This document shows, one piece after another, positions 1-4,259 of a DNA stretch of 6,484 bases; within the stretch, counting starts at the first letter, position 1, and the number at the start of each line of letters is the position of its first letter. Location: positions 1 through 6,484 of the forward strand of contig JAFQBZ010000107.1 of the NCBI GenBank assembly GCA_017399515.1, in the 5' to 3' direction. The position numbers were made by a program, and so were the translations under genes. The DNA comes from Clostridia bacterium (GTDB lineage: Bacteria; Bacillota; Clostridia; Christensenellales; UBA1242). The notes under the pieces are model-generated. The model made no database searches, was not told the DNA's origin, and saw only the letters and a program-made list of their open reading frames with translations.

Positions 1-612
1 TATGGTGCTGACGCGCTTAGAATGTGGATGTCATTCATTGGGGAATATAGTGAAAAGGCAACTTGGAGTGAAGAAGGCTTGAAGGCTTGCCATAAACTCA
101 TCACAAGAATTTGGAATATGCAAGAAATGGTTTCAGGAAATGGTGAAACACCAGAACTTAAATTTGCTGTGAACCAAGCAGTTAAGAAAGTTACATTTGA
201 TATTGACAATGCAAAATTCAACACCGCAGTTTCTGCCATTATGATACTCGTTAACGAAATTTATAAAGTGGGCAAACTTACAAAAGATGAATATAAAAAG
301 TTATTGTTAATCACAAGCCCATTTGCACCACATGTTGCAAACGAACTTTATGAAGTTTGTGGTCTTGGCAAAAACTTTGAAGAAGAACAATGGCCATCAG
401 TTGATGAATCTGCACTTGTGCTTGATGAAATTGAAATTCCTGTTCAAGTTAACGGAAAGGTTAGGGGAGTTATCAAAGTTGCTGCTGACGCAACACAAGA
501 CACAATTGTTGATGCTGCAAAGCAAAGTGCTGAAATTGCAAAATATTTAGAAGGCAACATTGTTAAAGTTATTTATGTTCCAAAGAAAATTTTGAACATT
601 ATTGTGAAATAA
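1..612 (+). CDS. leuS: Leucyl-tRNA synthetase, C-terminal part (5' end outside window)
   Basis: LeuRS charges tRNA-Leu with leucine in the cytoplasm. The window holds the last 203 codons, open from base 1 and ending in TAA. The first residues, YGADALRMWMSFIGEY, are the segment that follows the KMSKS region in bacterial LeuRS. They are followed by the helical anticodon-binding domain (LKACHKLITRIWNM, then TSPFAPHVANELYEVCG, the usual 'aPFaPHiaeElw' motif). The small C-terminal tRNA-contacting domain comes last: IPVQVNGKVRGVIKV, then KYLEGNIVKVIYVPKKILNIIVK, which matches the family's typical ending. The catalytic HIGH and KMSKS motifs and the editing domain lie upstream of the window and cannot be judged. 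An in-frame ATG at base 22 is internal, because homology continues upstream of it. A hairpin terminator follows 11 bases after the stop. The gene has no evident functional link to its neighbours. Confidence 0.96.
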   Translation, partial: YGADALRMWMSFIGEYSEKATWSEEGLKACHKLITRIWNMQEMVSGNGETPELKFAVNQAVKKVTFDIDNAKFNTAVSAIMILVNEIYKVGKLTKDEYKKLLLITSPFAPHVANELYEVCGLGKNFEEEQWPSVDESALVLDEIEIPVQVNGKVRGVIKVAADATQDTIVDAAKQSAEIAKYLEGNIVKVIYVPKKILNIIVK

Positions 613-623
613 ATTTGCAAAAC

Positions 624-653
624 AAAAAGAGAGGTTAACGCCTCTCTTTTTTT
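624..653. terminator. Bidirectional rho-independent terminator between convergent genes
   Basis: A perfect 6-bp stem GAGAGG (629-634) / CCTCTC (641-646) encloses a six-base loop, TTAACG. It is flanked by five A on the left (624-628) and seven T on the right (647-653), which can extend the stem by A:T pairs. On the plus strand the T-run makes a standard terminator for leuS. On the minus strand the five A become a T-run, so the same hairpin can end the convergent gene whose stop codon lies at 679-681. No other terminator-like hairpin is visible in the 66 bases between the two genes. Confidence 0.9.
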
Positions 654-678
654 GTGTGAAAAAATTTTTGTGTAAAAA

Positions 679-2484
679 TTAACTTAATTGGTCTGGGTTG
701 AAAATGTTTGTTCTTTTAAGCATTGTTTTTGCGTGCATGTATGCTTCGCTTTGACTGAAGCCTTGAGAAATGAAATATTGTTTGCATGCTTTTTCAAAGT
801 CGTTTTGTGAAATGTGTTTTGCCGAAGAAGTGAGTCTGTCATAATCTTCTTCGTAAGGTGCATTGAAAATGAGCCCAGAGCCGAATGGCATGGTGTATAA
901 CTCTTGTTCATTGGTTTCAGCAAAATCTAAAAGTTCATCATTGAACTCGAAATAATAATTGCTATAGTCAAGACCTGAAAGCATTGATTTAAGTTTAAGT
1001 TTAATTTCATGAAGTGAAACACCTTTCTTAAGCAAATATCTAACCGAGCCAGCAAATTTGTCATTCATAACTGGATTTTCTTCAAACATTCCTGTGACTG
1101 CAAAACTTGCAAAGTCGTGAATGATGTCATTATAAAAATCTTCTTCAGTTTTTTTGTCTTTAAACTTTTTGGTTTGAAGCCAAGTTTTAACATTTGAAAC
1201 AGTTGTTGAAATTGATTTTATTGCACTGTCGATTTGTTTTTGTTGACGCTCATTAAAAGGCTTTTTGTAAGAATGTGTTTTTGTGTAAAATTCTAAAACC
1301 ATATCTTCAATTTGCTTTGCAGAAAAGTTTGTTTCAATCAAAGAAGAAATATCTTCATTTGAATAACCCATATAATGAAGATGTTGACCAACAGCCATAA
1401 AATGATTGCTTAACAAACCGTTTGTGTATTGGTGCATAATTCTTGCAGAGTTTAAAACCCTGTTTGCGTTTTCAAGTGAAATTTTGTCTGCCGAGTCTGC
1501 TGAAATGTTTGAAATTAAATCTTCCATAATTTGATTTATATTTCTTTCTTTTAACTGTCTGTTGATGTCTTCACGAATAATAACATTTTGTGGTTTGCCG
1601 CCAAACTTTTCAGGGAAAAGGGTTGAAAGCATAGGTTGAATTTCAAGTGCCGACCTGTCGACTTCTTTTATTGTTGTTGGGGTTAAACCTAAAAGTGCCA
1701 TATCAAACCTGATTGGTTTTTTGAAAAATTTGTGAACAGAGTCAACTCTTAAAAGTGCTGAGTTGAACGATGTTGAACCATAGCCAACGCTGTGTTTTAA
1801 AGCCCTGTCTGCAGTTGGGTCTGAAAAATAAATTCCGTCAATTTTATATTTTGGGTCAACCATTCGAACAAGGCAAGTTGCGTGGTTGCCATAGGCTTTA
1901 TGTTCTTCGTCATAAGCAATCATGCACTGTGTTGTGCAAGGAATGCCGAGTCTGTTTAAAACTGTTGCGAGAAGGTTTGCGTATCCTGCGCAAACAATTT
2001 TGTCGCCGTTTAAAACAGAAATAACGCTTCTTGATTTTGATAAATCTTCTCCAGCATCAACTTCCTTGTAAAGCCTGTCGGTCACAAACCTGTAAGCCAA
2101 AATAAACTTTTCAAAAGGTGAAAGTGGCTCGCCGTTTATGTTTGTTTCATTGATTTCTTTAACAATATTGTTGATTTTTCTGCTGGCAGTGATTGCTTGT
2201 TTAACAGAAAAGTCTTCGTCAAAAGTGAGTTCTTTGCCATATTTTTCAAGCACATAATTTGCGTTGTCTGCAAGTGTTTTTGTTTCGTCTTCGTCATAGA
2301 GTGTGGTTGGGGAAGAATATAACACACTATAGCCTGAATGAATGGTTATTTTTGAGTTTGGATAAGTGGTGCATAGAAAATCAAGATAATTTCTGTCAAG
2401 TGCGATATCTTTTGAAATGGTGAACTGTTTTCCGTCAACAACAAACTCAAAATCTTCACTTGTGGTTTCTTTTGAAATAAACAT
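679..2484 (-). CDS. Transglutaminase-like (papain-fold) domain protein of unknown role
   Basis: 601 residues. The recognisable part is a transglutaminase-like domain at about residues 120-230, carrying the expected triad in order: Cys165 in KIVCAGYANLLATVLNRLGI, His201 in YGNHATCLV, and Asp222 in YFSDPTADRA. The Cys helix, the NHA strand and the DPT turn are all intact, so it could be catalytic as a peptidase, transglutaminase or amidase; the substrate cannot be read from sequence. There is no signal peptide or membrane segment, so it is probably cytosolic. Residues 1-120 and 280-601 are not recognised; the long C-terminal part looks mainly helical, polar and Lys/Glu-rich (for example 310-460 and 560-595). 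The ATG at 2484 is chosen because AGGAGG sits six bases upstream and a near-consensus promoter lies just beyond. The gene is transcribed alone, converges on leuS, and is divergent from malQ. Confident as a gene and domain call; function unknown. Confidence 0.88.
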   Translation of the reverse strand: MFISKETTSEDFEFVVDGKQFTISKDIALDRNYLDFLCTTYPNSKITIHSGYSVLYSSPTTLYDEDETKTLADNANYVLEKYGKELTFDEDFSVKQAITASRKINNIVKEINETNINGEPLSPFEKFILAYRFVTDRLYKEVDAGEDLSKSRSVISVLNGDKIVCAGYANLLATVLNRLGIPCTTQCMIAYDEEHKAYGNHATCLVRMVDPKYKIDGIYFSDPTADRALKHSVGYGSTSFNSALLRVDSVHKFFKKPIRFDMALLGLTPTTIKEVDRSALEIQPMLSTLFPEKFGGKPQNVIIREDINRQLKERNINQIMEDLISNISADSADKISLENANRVLNSARIMHQYTNGLLSNHFMAVGQHLHYMGYSNEDISSLIETNFSAKQIEDMVLEFYTKTHSYKKPFNERQQKQIDSAIKSISTTVSNVKTWLQTKKFKDKKTEEDFYNDIIHDFASFAVTGMFEENPVMNDKFAGSVRYLLKKGVSLHEIKLKLKSMLSGLDYSNYYFEFNDELLDFAETNEQELYTMPFGSGLIFNAPYEEDYDRLTSSAKHISQNDFEKACKQYFISQGFSQSEAYMHAKTMLKRTNIFNPDQLS

Positions 2485-2490
2485 AAAACG

Positions 2491-2496
2491 CCTCCT
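2491..2496 (-). promoter_or_regulatory. Ribosome binding site of the transglutaminase-like gene
   Basis: On the minus strand the sequence reads AGGAGG-CGTTTT-ATG, a full consensus Shine-Dalgarno with six-base spacing, which fixes the start at 2484. It lies so close to the -10 box that the predicted transcript begins at about this motif. Confidence 0.9.
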
Positions 2497-2502
2497 AATT
2501 CC

Positions 2503-2531
2503 ATTATACCAAATTTTGAAAGCGGAATCAA
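2503..2531 (-). promoter_or_regulatory. Sigma-A-type promoter of the transglutaminase-like gene, extended -10
   Basis: Read on the minus strand: -35 TTGATT (2531-2526; 4 of 6 consensus), 17-base spacer, then -10 TATAAT (2508-2503; 6 of 6). TGG stands directly before the -10 box, giving the extended TGnTATAAT form. The predicted transcription start is near 2496, leaving a leader of only about 12 bases before the ATG. The -35 box and most of the spacer are covered by the cre-like site. Confidence 0.82.
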
Positions 2532-2532
2532 T
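2515..2532. promoter_or_regulatory. Candidate cre operator (CcpA / LacI-family site)
   Basis: TTTGAAAGCGGAATCAAT fits every position of the Bacillota catabolite-responsive element consensus WWTGNAARCGNWWWCAWW, including the central CG and the TG...CA flanks. It overlaps the -35 box and spacer of the minus-strand promoter, a position where bound CcpA (or another LacI-family regulator such as a MalR) would be expected to block RNA polymerase. It lies about 220 bases upstream of the predicted malQ start, so a direct effect there is less likely. The match is seen in the sequence; binding is inferred, and the regulator gene is not in the window. Confidence 0.7.
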
Positions 2533-2549
2533 ACATATAAAAATAAATC

Positions 2550-2692
2550 AAAAACCCGGCAAAAAATAAGTGAAAAATAATACAAAAATCAATAATAAAT
2601 GTCAAGCAAAAAACATATACTTTTAGCAAAAAATATAAAAATTTTTACCCCTAAAAAATAAATTTAAAAAAATAATAAAAAATATAAAAAAA
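2550..2692. other. A-rich intergenic stretch with roughly helically spaced A-tracts
   Basis: Runs of five to seven A occur at 2550-2554, 2561-2566, 2573-2577 and 2584-2588 (centres about 11-12 bases apart). Further runs lie at 2608-2613, 2628-2633 and 2653-2658, and then at 2666-2672, 2677-2682 and 2686-2692 (centres about 10 bases apart). Runs repeating close to the helical pitch are typical of intrinsically curved DNA. The last group ends about 15 bases before the malQ -35 box, where an UP-element or bent DNA could assist RNA polymerase. No gene, RNA or convincing hairpin was found in this stretch; most G+C lies in two short patches near 2555-2560 and 2648-2651. Confidence 0.55.
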
Positions 2693-2705
2693 TAGAAGAA
2701 AAATG

Positions 2706-2734
2706 TTTTACATAAATCACGATTTAATGTAAAA
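2706..2734. promoter_or_regulatory. Candidate operator: dyad spanning the malQ promoter
   Basis: Perfect 8-base arms TTTTACAT (2706-2713) and ATGTAAAA (2727-2734) enclose a second pair, AAATC (2714-2718) and GATTT (2721-2725), with a two-base AC centre and one extra A at 2726. The left arm contains the -35 box and the right arm contains most of the -10 box, so a dimeric protein bound here would occlude the promoter. It does not match the cre consensus and I do not recognise the regulator. Confidence 0.5.
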
Positions 2735-2735
2735 T
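2707..2735 (+). promoter_or_regulatory. Sigma-A-type promoter of malQ-glgB
   Basis: -35 TTTACA (2707-2712; 5 of 6 consensus), 17-base spacer, -10 TAAAAT (2730-2735; 5 of 6). The predicted transcription start is near 2742, giving a leader of about 30 bases to the malQ ATG. The A-tract region lies immediately upstream. No second promoter is evident before glgB, so this one probably serves both genes. Confidence 0.75.
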
Positions 2736-2760
2736 AAAATAGAAATAATATAACGGAAAA

Positions 2761-2765
2761 AAGGA
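2761..2765 (+). promoter_or_regulatory. Ribosome binding site of malQ
   Basis: AAGGA preceded by a run of A, six bases before the ATG at 2772. It supports this start, which also matches the family N-terminus (GCGILLPISSLP). Confidence 0.85.
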
Positions 2766-2771
2766 CGAAAA

Positions 2772-4214
2772 ATGGAAAGAGGTTGTGGAATTTTATTACC
2801 AATTTCATCACTCCCAAACAAATACGGCTATGGTTGTTTTTCAAAAGAGGCGTATGAGTTTGTTGATTTCTTGAGTGATCTTGGAATGAAGTATTGGCAA
2901 ATTTTGCCACTCGGTGAAGTTGATAATGTGGGTTCACCTTACTCAAGCGTTTCTGCGTTTGCTGGCGAACCACTTTATATCGACATTGAAAAATATTTAA
3001 ACGCTGACGAAATTGAGTTTTACAAACTCAGTTCAAGCCTTCCTCTTTGGTCTTACAGAGAGAGAAAGAAAGAGGCCCTTCGTTATGTGTTTGACAAACT
3101 TTATTATTCAACAAACATAGATAAATTTATTGAAGAAAATGAGTCTTGGGTTTATGACTATGCGGTTTATATGGTGCTTCAAGAAGAACTTAAAACAACC
3201 TATTCACATTTCCCAAAAGAATATAAAAACAATGACTCTCCTGAAACCATTAAATTCATTCAAGGTCACAGCGAAGATATTGTTTATTACATCTTCCTTC
3301 AATATTTGTTCTTTAAACAATGGACAGAACTTAAGGCTTATGCAAACAAAAAAGGCATAAAAATTATTGGTGATGTTCCTATCTATTGTTCAATGGATAG
3401 CGTTGATATGTATGCAAACCCAAGGTGCTTCCAACTTGACTTAAACAGAAGACCTCTCTTTGTGTCAGGCGTGCCTGGTGATTACTTCAACCCTGAAGGT
3501 CAAATTTGGGGTAACCCACTTTATGACTTTAACTATATGAAGCAAACAAAATATCATTGGTGGGTTCAACGCCTTAAACACTTAACAAAACTTTATGACC
3601 TCATTCGAATCGACCACTTTAGAGCGTTTGAATCATATTTCGCTGTTCCTTATGGCGACAAAAATGTTAAACGCGGAAAGTGGCGTCAAGGTCCTGGAAT
3701 CGACATCTTCTATGAGTTTGAAAGGAATGATATTGACAACCTTATCTTAGAAGACCTTGGTGACATTTCAGACGAGGTTCGTGCACTTAGAAAACAAACC
3801 GGTCTTGCGGGAATGAAAGTTATGCAGTTTGCTTTTGATGGCGACAGCAAAAACCTTCACCTTCCACATGACTATGAAAAGAACAGTGTGGCATATCTTG
3901 GAACTCATGACAACGACACATTTATGTCTTTCTTAGAAGATAAAAAAATGAAAGACAGATTCTGTGAATATTTGCATCTTCCAAAAAACACACCAAACGA
4001 TATCGTCACAAAAATGGCTATTGAAAACTTAATTTCAACAAACTCAGTTGTTTGCGTTCTCACAATGCAAGATATCTTGTGTGAAGGAAAAGAGAGCAGA
4101 ATCAACACTCCTGGAACTGACAAAGGCAACTGGGAATATCGCTTAAAGCCAACCTATAAAGAAGGCAGATATTACGAATATTTGAAACAGTTAATTAAAA
4201 ATAAAAACAGATAG
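2772..4214 (+). CDS. malQ: 4-alpha-glucanotransferase (amylomaltase, GH77)
   Basis: MalQ moves 1,4-alpha-glucan segments between maltodextrin chains, making longer glucans from short ones and releasing glucose. It is cytosolic and works in maltodextrin use and glycogen turnover. The 480-residue protein is complete and close to the usual length (about 500). It opens with the family signature GCGILLPISSLP (5-15), then KYWQILPLGEV (40-50) and GSPYSSVSAFAGEPLYID (54-71). The mobile active-site loop GVPGDYFNPEGQIWGNPLYDF spans about 233-253. The catalytic residues are intact: nucleophile Asp281 in LIRIDHFRAFE, acid/base Glu327 in LILEDLGDI, and stabilising Asp380 in LGTHDNDT. INTPGTDKGNWEYRL near the C-terminus is also typical. 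It ends in TAG. glgB follows after 45 bases with no terminator, so the pair is probably co-transcribed. The upstream dyad suggests repressor control. No anomalies. Confidence 0.96.
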   Translation: MERGCGILLPISSLPNKYGYGCFSKEAYEFVDFLSDLGMKYWQILPLGEVDNVGSPYSSVSAFAGEPLYIDIEKYLNADEIEFYKLSSSLPLWSYRERKKEALRYVFDKLYYSTNIDKFIEENESWVYDYAVYMVLQEELKTTYSHFPKEYKNNDSPETIKFIQGHSEDIVYYIFLQYLFFKQWTELKAYANKKGIKIIGDVPIYCSMDSVDMYANPRCFQLDLNRRPLFVSGVPGDYFNPEGQIWGNPLYDFNYMKQTKYHWWVQRLKHLTKLYDLIRIDHFRAFESYFAVPYGDKNVKRGKWRQGPGIDIFYEFERNDIDNLILEDLGDISDEVRALRKQTGLAGMKVMQFAFDGDSKNLHLPHDYEKNSVAYLGTHDNDTFMSFLEDKKMKDRFCEYLHLPKNTPNDIVTKMAIENLISTNSVVCVLTMQDILCEGKESRINTPGTDKGNWEYRLKPTYKEGRYYEYLKQLIKNKNR

Positions 4215-4247
4215 AAACTAAAATAAAATATCGAATAAAATAATAAA

Positions 4248-4253
4248 AAAGGA
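4248..4253 (+). promoter_or_regulatory. Ribosome binding site of glgB
   Basis: AAAGGA, six bases before the ATG at 4260. The remaining malQ-glgB spacer (4215-4247) is almost entirely A/T, with no hairpin, so translation of glgB is independently initiated on what is probably a shared transcript. Confidence 0.8.
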
Positions 4254-4259
4254 AATTTT

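Noticed and set aside
2642..2657. TTTTTA-CCCC-TAAAAA inverted repeat as a hairpin or terminator
   Set aside because: The stem is A:T only and weak, there is no T-run on either side, and such symmetry is common in this composition.
2599..2661. Possible 20-codon plus-strand ORF (MSSKKHILL...) in the divergent gap
   Set aside because: No ribosome binding site, low-complexity A-rich sequence, and it lies within the A-tract region; expected by chance.
2705..2733. Mirror promoter on the minus strand within the malQ dyad (TTTACA, 17 bases, TAAAAC)
   Set aside because: It arises from the dyad symmetry. The -10 is only partly matched, and the minus-strand gene already has a much better promoter close to its start.
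2623..2973. Minus-strand frame of 116 codons rich in Phe
   Set aside because: It overlaps the start of malQ antisense and the A-rich gap; the Phe-rich end is just the reverse of A-runs. No ribosome binding site or family resemblance.
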